The notes: generated by a model from the letters alone, not told the origin. A stretch of DNA of 64,000 nt from Sinotaia quadrata (GCA_028829895.1 CM054181.1:34954259-35018258); one strand, 5' to 3'. Positions 49,267-61,549 are shown, counted from the first letter of the stretch. A program made the numbers and translations.

Positions 49267-49340
<74 letters not shown>
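49267..49340. repeat. (CA)n microsatellite
   Basis: Pure CA run; on the minus strand a TG tract ahead of the 49255 candidate acceptor. Confidence 0.97.
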
Positions 49341-49341
<1 letters not shown>

Positions 49342-49754
49342 AACACAGAGCAATATATATAATATAGTCATGGTTATGTGAAGAAAAATACCGTCTGTAT
49401 ATGGTATATTGCAAGAAAGAAGGGTTGGAAATGAATGTGATTATTAATTATGTCTCTGTTGTGTTTTTCATTGTATTACGGGTCAGGAAGATTATCACTT
49501 TGTATTGAGAATTCATTAAAAGTTTTTTTTTTCCTTTTATGGAATTTCTGTACGATACTATGTTTATTATTGTTATAATGTTTTAGGTATTTTTATGATG
49601 CTGTTGTGGTGTGTTTTTTTAACTGTATCGTTTCTTCCATTTTAGATATAAATAATCGACATGGTAAACTGTAATGCTCATGTGATCCTCCGACTTTCAA
49701 GTCGAAACCGTTTTTTTTTTCTGCTCGAAATTATCAATGACGGGATCTTCTAAT

Positions 49755-49975
49755 CCCTTGATTTTCTGCTTCAAAGCTTTCGTGGTTCTACTTGTAAAAT
49801 CCCCTAATTTTCTGCTTGAAAGCTTTCGTGGCTCTACTTGTAAAATTCCCTAATTTTCTGTTTGAAAGCTTTCTTGGCTCTTCTTGTAAAATCCCCTAAT
49901 TTTCTGCTTGAAAGCTTTTGTGGTTCTACTTGTAAAATTCCCGGATTTTCTGCTTGAAATCTTCATGATTCTGTC
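49755..49975. repeat. 45-bp minisatellite, about 5 copies
   Basis: Core 'aattttctgcttgaaagctt'. 49980-51150 beyond it is AT-rich, with nothing supported. Confidence 0.9.
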
Positions 49976-51154
49976 TTATAATCTCCATTGATTGTAAGCT
50001 TGAAAATATTTAAGACTATATTTGCTCGTAATCAACCATTGGAACAAAAACATGTTCCAGCATCCACTCTTATCACCCTCTTCTAACTAAATAAAAAATA
50101 TATAACTAGTTTATATTCGGAAATCTTTACATTCTTTTTTTTTTTAAATGGAAAGTACCTATTATTCTCATTATCATTGTTTTGCGTTGTCTTATCTCAT
50201 TTGTTGGTTATATTTGACGTCATTTCATTGCCTGTAGAGCGAAACGCAGCAAGGGAGGTAATGCTTGGTAGATTGTTAGGGCTCTAACGTAGTTGATAAT
50301 TATTTATTACTAATGCAAAATTTCATTAGAATAACTGTAAATAATACACTTAAGAAATAATTCAAAGTATTTTTTAAAGTATATAAAACATTGTAACCTT
50401 TAACCTAATAACCTTTCCTTAGTTTTAGTCAATGTTGATTTTTTTTTTTTTTTTACTTTCAGTGTTAAGTGAAAGTTTGTTGATGTCTTCTTCATCACTC
50501 CTTGCGCAAAACGTTGATTTTAACTGAGCACTTTCAGTATATCTTTCAGTTTATAGCTATGCAGAAAAATGGAAAGTTTCAAACTCTGAAACTTGAAATT
50601 GAAACTTAATTTTAAAATTAGTCTTGTGCTAAGTGAAAGTTGATAGTTTTAACTTTCAATCTTGGGGTCAGCGGAATGAACGTATGCCTTCAGTACTACT
50701 GTCGAAACATTATATAATTATTTGATATTAATCACAACATAACATCGCATTACATAATGTAAAATATCACGTTTAGAAACAGCACTGATATTCATTCTTT
50801 TTCTTAGTTCATAATTTTTTTTTTGACGGGTAAAATACTGATAAGATACGATGCTACTAATGTTTCCTCATAATCCACATAAAATGTGAGTGTGTGTGTG
50901 TATGTGAGAGTGTTTCACATTTCTATTTTCTCGGGTATAAAAATACAAACAATACTTTCATTATGCAGATTGAAATTATTAAAGAATATTTATACACTAA
51001 AAGTATTCTATTTTATTTTTGTATAGAAGCGCGCAGAAAAACCAGCAAAAGTATTCTTTCATTGTTTACTTGTGTACAGTTGGCAGTGGCGTTCTGAGAC
51101 ACTGAATGAGTTAGCACTTTTCATAACAAGCTAAAAGAGACTTTTCTTTTTTTG

Positions 51155-51605
51155 CTTTCAAAGACTGGTAATACGACATCAAAGACTGGTAATACGACAT
51201 CAAAGACTGGTAATACTAGACACTGTCGACATCAAAAACTGGTAATACTAGACACTGTCGACATCAAAGACTGGTAATACTAGACACTGTCGACATCAAA
51301 GACTGGTAATACTAGACACTGTCGACATCAAAGACTGGTAATACTAGACACTGTCGACATCAAAGACTGGTAATACTAGACACTGTCGACATCAAAGACT
51401 GGTAATACTAGACACTGTCGACATTAAAGTCTTATAATACTAGACACTGTCGACATTAAAGTCTTATAATACTAGACACTGTCGACATTAAAGTCTTATA
51501 ATACTAGACACTGTCGACATTAAAGTCTTATAATACTAGACACTGTCGACATTAAAGTCTTATAATACTAGACACTGTCGACATTAAAGTCTTATAATAC
51601 TAAGC
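51155..51605. repeat. 32-bp minisatellite, about 14 copies in two variants
   Basis: 'catcaaagactggtaatact' in the left half, 'cattaaagtcttataatact' in the right half. Confidence 0.95.
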
Positions 51606-52015
51606 ACCTTAAATCTCGGAGATATGTAATGCATGATCAGTTTAGATGCCTTGTGACGAATGATGCAGAAATTTTCATGTAAAGCCAATCTGTCAGAAAT
51701 CACTTACATAGGTCAAGAGTTATACATTTTTTCAACTGCCTTTATTTTGTTTCATAAATGATGCTGATGAATAAATCCTTTCTGAGTCCCAGACTATCAT
51801 CCAAATGCGACCTTAAATGGATGATAAATATACAAAATCAAATGTCTTAAGAGACAATGCCATCTACCAAATCTCAAACATACATTATTATCTTGTCTTC
51901 ATCAGTATTTGTGTCAGATGACCTAGCTTTGCAAGTGGTCTTTAACAAGAACAACGGACAGGCACTCAATCAATTCTGAGCATCGGTTTGGATGTTCATA
52001 GTGTGCGTCAGGGAC
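51605..52015 (+). other. Unique interval with a small open frame
   Basis: A 40-codon frame ending in TGA at 51979-51981 includes FVSDDLALQVVFNKNNGQAL. The same stretch has an acceptor-like 'ttgtcttcatcag'. Evidence is insufficient for a gene. Confidence 0.15.
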
Positions 52016-52017
52016 CT

Positions 52018-52245
52018 AGAAAATGGTGTGCAGCTCAGCAAAGACAAACATTGTATCTAGACGTAAAATGGTGTGCAACTCAGCAAAGACAAACATTGTA
52101 TTTAGACGTAAAATGGTGTGCAACTCAGCAAAGACAGGCATTGTATCTAGACGTAAAATGGTGTGCAACTCAGCTAAGACAGGCATTGTATCTAGACGTA
52201 AAATGGTGTGCAACTCAGCTAAGACAGACATTGTATCTAGACCGA
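52018..52245. repeat. 45-bp minisatellite, 5 copies
   Basis: Core 'aaatggtgtgcaactcagca'. The unit length is divisible by three, hence open frames on both strands. Confidence 0.95.
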
Positions 52246-52249
52246 CGCT

Positions 52250-54640
52250 ACCTAGTTAATGTTTATTATTAATTAATTAACCATCCATAACTAATTACAA
52301 GTGATGATAATCTTAATTTTATGTTATTAATAATTCTCCAGAACACATCACTCGTCTCGCTCACTTAGCGGATATGCGGGCGCTGTAAACATTTTCTCTC
52401 TTCACAACAAGAAAGACAAACATTTACCATCACTCATTATTTCCTTAAGTGGAAAACTTCTTACTAAAAGAGAAGACAAATCCGTCTATAAACTATATTT
52501 AGCGAGCTCCCCTCCACCCACTGTCTTTCCAACATATGATTATCAATATGTTTAAGGTCAATAAATTTATATGTAACATATTAATATAATCAAAGAGTGT
52601 TGACATTTACATCACTTCGCAACAATGTTCGATTAACGCTGGACAATCATTCAGTTTTTTGTCCTAGCATAGACATAAGCAGTAAGTTCATGGATGTCAT
52701 GACGGAAATGATAGTGGAGTTTTAGAGAAATAGTTCAAGTCAATACACATAACCTGTTCAAAGATGGTGGCTATCACCGCCACAGTGTTTCACAGCCATA
52801 CAGTTTGCAACAAGTTATTGTTGAAGGAACCCCTAATGAGCAATGCTAAAAGTGACAGAACCCCTAATGAGCACTGTATGCTAAAGGTGCGGGCTGCAGT
52901 GAAATCCCTAAGTAATAAACCAGCAATAGTTCATTTTTAAAAAATGGCGCTAACAGTCTTTTCTGTGCTTCCTTATTTGTATTCGAATATCAATTACAGC
53001 TAAATGCCTAAGTGTTGTAACGATTCAAGTATACAACGAAACTAGAATGATCATGCTTAAAACATAACTCTTTACTAAAATGTAAGGTTACGGATTAAAC
53101 CAAGCTAAAATAAAACGTGATTGGCGGGCTATGGGAAAAGCACTTTCAAACACAATAGTCATGAACTACACAAATACAGTAGTGCCTGTCATCATATCAA
53201 AATACGACTATTTCTTTCTTAAATACGTAAATTTCTAATACAACTAAAAATGTACATCAAAGAGTATATAATGATAAAAGTGTGTATCTTAGCAACATTG
53301 TATTGTAACTAATCAATAATACATTATTACTTGACAGCACTGTATTAAAACCAACAGCGGTGACCCCGCCCCAATCTGTCAACGCGCCCTAAATTTATTG
53401 TCGTCTGGCCTCTAGAGCTTACACCCCTAGGCCAGTGGTAGGCATCTAGAGCTTACACCCCTAGGCCAGTGGTAGGCATCTAGAGCTTACACCCTTAGGC
53501 CAGTGACAGGCATCTAGAGCTTACCCCTAGCCCCTAGGCCAGTGGTAGGCCAGTGGTTGTTTTGCTCCTAGTTCACCTTAGAGATTCATTTGCCGGGAGG
53601 TGGTGGTGGTGGTGGCATCCCTAAAAGTCGTCTTTGGAGGCAATATAAAAGATGATTTATCAACGGTACTGATTACTCATGATAAAACCTATATTTCTTA
53701 TAAACATTTTGTTCATTTGGTATTATTGTCATAATATTATTTCCATTTATTTAATAAGACCCTTGCAGCTGATACAAACCAGCGAGATTTTTTTGATTAT
53801 TTGGTTGCAGCGTTGTTAGCGATAATCAAAGATCAGCACTTGTTATAAAATGAAGATGATTGCGAGCTTTTCGATAACAGGTGAAGAACTCCACTAAAGT
53901 CACATTCAACCAGATAAGATGGCCTCTTTGCAAGATATAAGATTACATTATTTTTTCCTTAGCAAGATCAAAATTTAAAAAAGAAAATATCTGATAGATA
54001 AAATATGTCACACTCAGCAGCAATGCCCTGTTCTCCAAACTGTTTATTATTTAGAAATGATACAATATTGCCCCACAGAGTGCAACAAAGCGACGCAGAT
54101 AATTATTTTTTGAACCTCGTTGTGCGTCAGTCGGCGTGCAAGCTCTTCATAATTTTTCTCAAAAATGCGTTAGAAAAGAGGATCATTTGATTTGATGAAG
54201 ATGACAGTTTTTATTACAATAGCTAGGAAATTGTGCAAACGTCCCCACAAGCTTTTTGTGACCAAATGTTGACCTTGCAGTGTATGTAAAAATATTAAAA
54301 TTAAATGAACAAATAAATCCTCTCTACCTGCCTACCATCGAAGCAACAACGTCATTGGCACGCTAAGAACTCGACACTCAGGCAAACACGGGCATAAAGC
54401 AAACCAAAATATTAAACTCACTGTGCCAGGGACCTACAAATGCACTAGTTTAGCCTCTTACTCTAAGATTGCAGTAGTTCACTTTCACAAAGAGGCTGCA
54501 AATTAACATTTTATAAACACTTGTTCATTTCAACAGTATGACTTCTGTAGTTAAGTTCTCATAGTATATACTATTCAGTTCTCACACTTAACACTGAATT
54601 AAATAATTTCTCATTCAATCATTGCAGTTATTCAGTTCTC
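52250..54640. repeat. Mostly unique AT-rich DNA with a 39-bp array
   Basis: 53400-53560 holds four units of 'ctagagcttacacccctagg'. A 61-codon frame at 54005-54190 lacks supporting signals. No gene was called. Confidence 0.6.
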
Positions 54641-54649
54641 TTTCTCTAT

Positions 54650-54945
54650 ATATAAAAGAGTACAGTAGTTCAGTTTTCACAGTAAGACTGCAGTAAGTCA
54701 GTTCTATAAGTAAGAGTATAGTAGTTCTATAAGTAAGAGTATAGTAGTTCTATGAGTAAGAGTATAGTAGTTCTATGAGTATAAATAGCTCTATAAGTAA
54801 GAGTACAGTAGCTCAGTTTTCACAGTAAGATTGCAGTAATTCAGTTCTATAAGTAAAATTCATTTATTTAGTGTATGTTTCTTTATTTGTGTGTGTGTGG
54901 GGTGGTGTGTGTGTGGGGGTGGTGGTGTGTGTGTGTGTGTGTTCG
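54650..54945. repeat. Decayed 'agtaagagtatagtagttct' array and TG/GGTGG tract
   Basis: Short irregular units to 54860, then (TG)n interrupted by GGGGTGG at 54888-54942. Confidence 0.8.
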
Positions 54946-54989
54946 ATAGCAGTTTTACGTCATTACAAGAGCTTGCATTGATCATTTCA

Positions 54990-55370
54990 TCATCAGACGT
55001 TCTCTGATCTGAAGTGCCCTAGTGGGACCCCACAGCCTCACATTGGGTTTCGAGGTGGAAGGCGGGAGGCTGGTGGGAAAAGGTGGGAAAAGTCGCACCA
55101 ATTTGGCAGACAACCTCAACTGTGCTCCGTTGATGGGTTGAATTTATTTATTCATTGGTTCCTATATTTAAAGATATATTTGAAGTCCAAAAGTATGCAA
55201 CTGGTTTCCTTTGGCGACAACTCAATACGTCATATTTTGCTGCGTCACCCGTAGGACGGGACAGGCTGTGTGACGTAAATGATAATGTCGAACCACCAAG
55301 AATTGAGCGCCAACGTGCAGGGTAGTATCCATTCCTTGAAAGAAACCGATGGACATTGGAGTTCAATACA
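54990..55370. other. GC-richer island upstream of the receptor gene
   Basis: Unique sequence with a GGTGGGAAA duplication at 55070-55090 and CRE-like motifs. A 72-codon minus frame is not supported by splice or homology signals. Probably promoter-proximal. Confidence 0.3.
55215..55290 (+). promoter_or_regulatory. CRE-like elements near the receptor's putative promoter
   Basis: TGACGTAA at 55271-55278 and TACGTCA at 55226-55232 resemble cAMP response elements. They sit in a locally GC-richer interval just ahead of the probable 5' UTR exon. A promoter role is an inference from position only. Confidence 0.25.
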
Positions 55371-55536
55371 CAACAATAAAAGAATGAAGAAGAGTTTTCT
55401 ACGTTCTGTTTCTCACAAGTTCAGTCCAGGAGATGTGCGAGAAAAGTTGAATTGTTAACTGATTACTAACATGCAGCAAACTGTAGGACTTGAGAAAGGT
55501 GAACTTATAATGTTGCAGATGAGTTGACATTAGCAG
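55370..55536 (+). other. Probable 5' UTR exon of the receptor gene
   Basis: GC-richer stretch ending in a perfect donor, TTAGCAG|GTAAGTGA (GT at 55537). It lies 1.5 kb upstream of the receptor ATG with no coding potential kept to the junction. A matching acceptor, 'tttgtttatatccgattag', ends at 56855, so the mature 5' UTR would run from 56856 to the start codon. The left limit is arbitrary because the transcription start is not visible. Confidence 0.4.
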
Positions 55537-56728
55537 GTAAGTGAACTAAATCGCCCAATTTGATAGACGTGTTCTTGTAATCATTTCTCACTTTATTATT
55601 GCAGGAGGATTGATTCACAATTGGCATTTCCATTCAAAATAATAAATTATTTTCAGTTAGTCGGTTATAATAACCATTAAAAAGTGTCATATAATGCTTT
55701 ACTTTTAGACTTATTTCTCACATGATTTATTTCAAACATGTCTTTACACACTCATTTCTGGGTCAAGATGTTACTAAAATTGAAGTAAAATAATTATAAT
55801 TTCACAAAAACTGTAGATACCTAGAGTTTCCTCTCCCTTCTTTCAGTGCTATTAGTAGCAATTTAAAAATACCTATTCGTGACTTTTTCTCAATTAATGT
55901 CATGCAAACTATTATAAATAGTTTCAAATGTAACTCTTTCTTACTCGAGTTCTAAGCAGTTAATTTTTGAAATTCTTATATAATGTGATTTATTTTCTTC
56001 TGCTTTGTTTTTTCTTCCTTTTCCTTTTATCATGTTATATCTCATAGTGGTAGCAGTAGCATCAGCAAGAGAAAGTTATCAGTTTTAATAGTAGGGGCTA
56101 ATAGTGGCAGTATCATGAAAGTCACCACCACCATCAAACCATCAACGTATTATTATTATTTATAGATCAGAAATATATATATATAATGTATTCATTTGTG
56201 TCTGGAATATACGATTTAACATACGTATGTTTCTTATGCTCCTTTTGAAAAAATGATAGCACTTTATCTAACAAGACAGAAAATAGACGCCATTATAAAA
56301 TCTGTATTGTACTCATTCTTCCTTTCAATTTTAAAACTTCCTATATGATTGGATCTATAAAACATGAAATAAAATAATTTATTGAACTATTGAAAAATAA
56401 TATAACTTGAAGAAAAATTAAGAAGAGATAACTCTCAGCCAACTGAATGTACAAGAGCCTAGTTCTTTATTTCAATTCCTAATTATTTAATTATTAGTTA
56501 TTTTAGATTTAGATCTTTAACTTATCAATGTGTCATTTATGTTAAGAACACGATTCATAATTAAATGCATTTAGCAATTGTTTACGAGTTTTTTTTATTT
56601 TAAAAACAACTTTAATAAGATAATATGTCAATATTTTTCACTTTTCATAAAGAGTAATGGTAAATATTTAGGTGCGCACTTAATGTGCTTAAATATAAAT
56701 GACTACATATTTGCGTTCAAATGTGTTT

Positions 56729-56745
56729 GTGTGAGAGAGAGAGAG

Positions 56746-56786
<41 letters not shown>
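56729..56786. repeat. (GA)n(GT)n microsatellite
   Basis: Lies in the putative 5' UTR intron of the receptor gene, about 70 bp before its acceptor. Confidence 0.95.
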
Positions 56787-57025
56787 ATCACTAGTCTGGG
56801 TTTACATTAAAAAATATATATATATGATAGATTTGTTTTGTTTATATCCGATTAGATTCCATCCTCAAATGCCGGCTCTTTTCAATTACAACTTTCAAGA
56901 AACAACATTATCTGCTGATCTCAAGTGTTAGGAGATGGAAGTATAGATTGGAGCTGGTTATCTGTAATAATTGTTCACTTCCAACTCCAAGGAAAGTCAA
57001 GTCGCAGAAGAAGACAAAATAAAGA

Positions 57026-58114
57026 ATGATAGAATACTACTCTGACCAAAATGTCGATTCTCGGCTTGCGAACGGTATGAACGCGGCCAACGTGATCCTG
57101 AGTATGATTCTGTTGCCGGAGAATATCTGCCTCTTTATATCAATCAGGACCAAGAAGAAATCTGTCACACCCATGTATCGTCTCATCGCTCACCAGGCCG
57201 CTGTGTTTGTTTTGCACAGTTTTGCTTTACTGAACATCTCGTTTGCCCATCTCGCCTCGTCCAAGAGCTCTGGCATTTCGTACTGCGTTTTCCGCATTGT
57301 TGTCCAGAATGTGTTGGAGAATGTCACTGAATTCTGTATGATGCTTGTTGCGCTCAGCTGCATTACCATTTCGCATCCCAGTAGTGTCGTTTATCGTTTT
57401 ATTACCAAATTTTACCGCCTGTTCGTGATACTAATTATTACCTGGCTTCTATCGGGCAGCATCACAGCCCTAACCTTTTTACTGGAGCCTAACTCTTCAA
57501 ACAGTTTCTGCAACAATGAGCTCAGGTTCAGTAGAATGGTGCCCACTGTCCTGGAGACGATGTGTCTTGTTATCGTCATCGCCATCTTGTGTGTACACGC
57601 TGTACTTCGTGTGCGAGAATCTCGCCCAGTGACTCCGGATAACGCCCAAACTCCCGTGGAAACTTTTGAAAATCCATTTCGTCAGGCTTCGGACACGCTC
57701 ACCATAGTAGCTGCTTTCTACATAGTGCTTAGTTTACCAGGCATTATATCAAGTTTCAAAATAGCATTCTTCGGAAGCAACAGCAACAATCCGGAGTGGA
57801 CACATTACCAGGCGATCAGCACCTTTCTCTACCACGTGAACGGGGCGGTACTTTTCCCAATTTTCTACTGCCGGAGTGAGGAGGTGAGAGAGAGCGTCAA
57901 GGTCATGATGTGTACCAAGTGCAAGCTGAGTCACACCAATTTCAATAAAGAAGTGTCCGACGTCTACAGACGGACGTCCCAATGCCGCGAAGCTCTTAAA
58001 GACCCAGTGCGTCGCCTAACCTTGATAAAATCCGGTAGCACGTACCTCTCGACCTCTCAGCAGAAAAGTCATGGAAGTCTTGCCGATATGCAGCATACCG
58101 AATCAGCCGTGTGA
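57026..58114 (+). CDS. Rhodopsin-like (class A) seven-transmembrane receptor, orphan, coding region in one exon
   Basis: 362-residue receptor, uninterrupted in the genome. An in-frame TAA at 57020-57022 supports this ATG. Hydrophobic helices lie at about residues 20-42, 50-75, 86-115, 130-152, 172-195, 224-247 and 262-282, followed by a Cys-containing juxtamembrane tail of about 80 residues. Cys87 (start of TM3) and Cys162 (second extracellular loop) form the expected disulphide pair; N156-S-S is a possible glycosylation site. TM4 has the conserved Trp140. Divergent features: the TM3 end reads LSCITISHP, so the E/DRY arginine is replaced; TM6 has LSLPG in place of CWxP; TM7 ends NGAVLFPIFYC, lacking the NPxxY asparagine. 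The C-terminal ESAV fits a class I PDZ ligand. The ligand is unknown. Intronless divergent receptors of this kind are common in invertebrate lineage expansions, including chemosensory ones (inference). Confidence 0.9.
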   Translation: MIEYYSDQNVDSRLANGMNAANVILSMILLPENICLFISIRTKKKSVTPMYRLIAHQAAVFVLHSFALLNISFAHLASSKSSGISYCVFRIVVQNVLENVTEFCMMLVALSCITISHPSSVVYRFITKFYRLFVILIITWLLSGSITALTFLLEPNSSNSFCNNELRFSRMVPTVLETMCLVIVIAILCVHAVLRVRESRPVTPDNAQTPVETFENPFRQASDTLTIVAAFYIVLSLPGIISSFKIAFFGSNSNNPEWTHYQAISTFLYHVNGAVLFPIFYCRSEEVRESVKVMMCTKCKLSHTNFNKEVSDVYRRTSQCREALKDPVRRLTLIKSGSTYLSTSQQKSHGSLADMQHTESAV

Positions 58115-58172
58115 GTGCATGACTGCTCATCCACGTCCACACATTGCCTGTGCATCGTCTGTGCTCTCCAAT

Positions 58173-58178
58173 AATAAA
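58173..58178 (+). terminator. Polyadenylation signal of the receptor gene
   Basis: AATAAA 59 bases after the receptor stop codon. A second AATAAA lies at 58335-58340. Either would give a short 3' UTR. Confidence 0.45.
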
Positions 58179-58344
58179 GAGCTTACGACGGGAACAAATC
58201 TAAAGTTGGGTGTGTGCTTCTCTTCACTTCTTCTGAACCTAGTAGCATCTTGTTTTTAGTTTTAGGATTTTTTGGAAGAAGAAAATTCTTTAGAAGGACA
58301 ACGTGGAGCTAAATCAAGCATAATAGTGAGTCCAAATAAATGTT

Positions 58345-60150
58345 GATTTCACTTCTCAAAGCGCCAAAGTAGTAAGCACGGCGCTATGGAAGTGCTCGTT
58401 GTATTTAAGGTAAGATAGATTTTTTTCCAGGGTTTCACATTTATCTAGGAATGAGTACTCAGTGAACTGGTGTGTTCTTTGCATTTATCAATGGGTGAGC
58501 ATAGAGCTTTTCAGTGAAATAGTGTTCGCTATTTTACCTTGCCGCATAAAGACTGTTTATGCTGCTCTTGTATCTAGAAACCCTTCATAACAATACAGCG
58601 TGTTTGTTACTTTTTATGCAATCAAAGTAATAGGTTTCTATTAGAACTTCAAATATTTCCCTTCAACACCAAAAAGTAATGTTTTTAGTACTCATGCATT
58701 TCCTACCAAACATAATTAATTGCTAATAATGTTTTCTATTACATATGCAAATAGAACTGAGTATAAACAGAAAGGTCTGTTTTGGTTTATTTGCACCTAT
58801 AACAGGAAGGTTACAAATTCCTACTTGCAAAATTTTTCATTTCACTGTAGGAGAATTTCATGTTCTCCATTTACAATGAAAATACAATAGCGCTTTTGAA
58901 TACACTCAAATAATACAATATCACTTGAATACACACAAATAATACAATATCGCTTTTGAATACATACAAATAATACAATACAGCTTTTGAATACATTCAA
59001 AAATATCTACAATGCCTATAAAATACAATATCGCTTTTGAATACACACCAATAATATCTGCAAATAATTAAATATTGCAGCTTTATAAAATGTCACAATC
59101 AGCATTCGGATTTTCTATGGCATTAGTTTTTTTGTGAAGGAACAAGTGAACTTGTATTATATTTCAAGGAAAAGGTCAGTTATCAATTACACTTCGGTTA
59201 AATAAACACAATATTCCTTTCGTGCCATTACACTATGATTGTTAAAGATGATGAAATAGGTTAAATTGTACGAATGTTTACTCTTAAATGTTGTCAATCT
59301 GAAGTAGCAAATATGTTGTAAATATCTTGCCGTAAAAGAAAATATTACACATGTTTCTTTGTAAGAATGATAATATTTAGTAAGCCTATATTTTTTATTA
59401 AGATATAATTTTGGGTAAACCTACGTGTTGTAGTTAGAATAATAATTGAGTGTAAACCTGTTTGGTTGTAAGGTTGATCATTTTGAAGTAAGAAACTTGT
59501 TCCTTTGTCATTGATTTGTCATTTTGACTGAGTAAATTCTTCATGTTAAGAATTAACATGAAATATTTTCACCAAACACGTATTAATATTTTGCATTTAA
59601 GTTAATGATTTTAAATTCACTTTTTGGCTACTCTTTGAAATAATTAAAAAGCTCAAGTTCTTTTTACTTTTAAAAATAAATTTTGTGAACGACAAAAAAA
59701 AAATTTTTGAATAAAAACAACAACAGAGAACTAAGACTTGCCTTGATATTTTTACTAGGGCAAATCTTTTCTAAATGACCAGCTGTTAGTGCCCTTAGTG
59801 ACGAACAAAAGTACAAATGTCATAGAGGTAAATGACCAGCTGTTAGTGACGAACAAAAGTACAAATGTCATAGAGGTAAATGACCAGCTGTTAGTGACGA
59901 ACAAAAGTACAAATGTCATAGAGGTAAATGCAATGCAAACAGTGATAAATATTCATACAACTTAAGTCATGACCGACTAATGGATTATTGTGGTTGTACA
60001 TTTCCAAAATATGTTGACTCAGCGGATGAGTGAAGAGCACATAAAGAGAGCTTTGAATGAGAATGTTGGAAATGAAAGATTTTGAGAACAGAAGATGAAG
60101 ATAAGTTCTTTGATGAGAATGAATACAGCCGTTAGACGTTTCAAGCCCCA
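58345..60150. repeat. AT-rich downstream region with two small arrays
   Basis: 58895-59055 has 'tcgcttttgaatacacacaa' units. 59775-59930 has three 49-bp units with 'gaccagctgttagtgacgaa'. No gene was seen. Confidence 0.7.
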
Positions 60151-60159
60151 TGCTTTAGC

Positions 60160-60312
60160 AAGTCTTTCTTTTTCTTTATTGACCGTCTGGTGCTAGAGTG
60201 GCTTGAACAAGTCCTTTCTCTTTATTGACCGTCTGGTGCTAGAGTGGTTTGAACAAGTCCTTTCTCTTTATTGACCGTCTGGTGCTAGAGTGCCTTGAAC
60301 AAGTCCTTTCTC
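60160..60312. repeat. About 46-bp array, 3 copies
   Basis: Core 'tattgaccgtctggtgctag', directly beyond the 3' tail of the retrotransposon relic. Confidence 0.9.
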
Positions 60313-60389
60313 TTATGCGAGTCAAAATTTTGTCTTATCATCTCTCTATTTTTCTCCTTGTCAGGATTTTAAATGTTATTAGTAATTTA

Positions 60390-61450
60390 TTATTATTATT
60401 CGGCTTTTCTTTACGCCTGCTGACTGTTGGTTGTGAACCAAGTTTTGCATATCAAGATGCTGGGATATCCAAGATTTTCTAAAGGACGTGGGCACCACTG
60501 AGGAGCGCTGCTTTTAGAAGTGGGGCGAGTCTGTGGTTTCCAGGTAGATTATTCCTATAGCCTTCCAATTCAGATATTGTTCCCCAAAGCTCCTATCACT
60601 ATATGTATCACTTCTACATTTACATTCCACAATCTCTGGATTTCTAATTTGAGATTCTGTATTTTTTCTATATTTTTCTTTCTTTTGTTTTTATGTTTCT
60701 AACGACATAATAACGCAAGCAACGATTGTTGCTGTTCTATTAGACTTATAGAAAACATTGTAGTCTTTCTTCGTGCAGGAATCACTCGATCCCTTTCTAT
60801 CTCGAAGTCCTACAGCATTTTGACTTCTTCTGTCTCGGTGACTGCTTCAGGTTGGTGCATCCATGCTCTTTCTGGGGTATTTTTATTCCACATAGTTCTC
60901 ACATAGGTTTCTATGTATGATTTTTGGCATTTCGTTGAATCCTTTGGTGTATTCTGTTCCAGTCGGAAACTCTACTGTTTCATCCATGTTTATTTTGCAG
61001 AGTCTTCATTTGGAATCATTTGAGATTATCATTGTATTTGTTTTGTGTGATTTCACATTTAGTGCTTGATCTTGAGCGGCAGTTATGGGTGTTTCTGTTT
61101 CTGCTTTCAAATATGTATGTTGATTGCTTTGTTGAAGTTTCACCAGCTTGTTACACATACTCACCATGGAGAGATTTGGGGCTCCAATTATTTGTTAATG
61201 CCTGCTTTGTTGTTTCTTCCATGTTTCTTTGCGTGTTTTGGTGGTGAGTACAATTCACACATCTTTACTGCTTCTATCAGTGGCTCATCTTTATTATTAA
61301 CCTATAACTTCTCATACATCTTTACTGCTTCTATCAGTGGCTCATCTTTATTATTAACCTATAACTTCTCCTTCAGTGACATCTTTGTGAAGTTTTGGGA
61401 GTTCTCTTCCTCCCATATTCCGAGATGCAGAGAGCCTGTCTATGTCTGCT
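60390..61450 (-). mobile_element. Decayed 3' part of a non-LTR (LINE-type) retrotransposon
   Basis: Read on the minus strand, pieces in shifting frames match the C-terminal part of the retroelement reverse-transcriptase polyprotein family that is widespread in marine invertebrates. They are: ADIDRL..R.MGGRELP at about 61390-61440; PEAVTETEEVKML then stop then DFEIERDRVIPARR at about 60770-60851; EKIQNLKLEIQRLWNV and V.IVIGALG at about 60580-60670; LAPLLKAALLSGAHVL at about 60482-60530. Several stops and frameshifts lie between them, so the copy is dead. The 3' end is marked by an (AAT)n tail at about 60390. The catalytic reverse-transcriptase core and the endonuclease are missing: the copy is 5'-truncated, as is usual for LINEs. 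A 58-bp internal duplication (61255-61370) interrupts it. Confidence 0.8.
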
Positions 61451-61549
61451 TTTGGGAGTAGGGTTTTATGTATTGTTAGTTTTTTTTTGTTTGCTTTTCT
61501 ATCCAGCTCATTTATTTAATTTATTGTCCCCTATTTTATGAACCTCCAG

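Noticed and set aside
52018..52260. Frames of up to 94 codons on both strands
   Set aside because: Produced by a 45-bp unit divisible by three; they carry no flanking gene signals.
54005..54190. 61-codon plus-strand gene
   Set aside because: AT-rich surroundings, no splice or poly(A) context and no recognisable motif; chance frame is likely.
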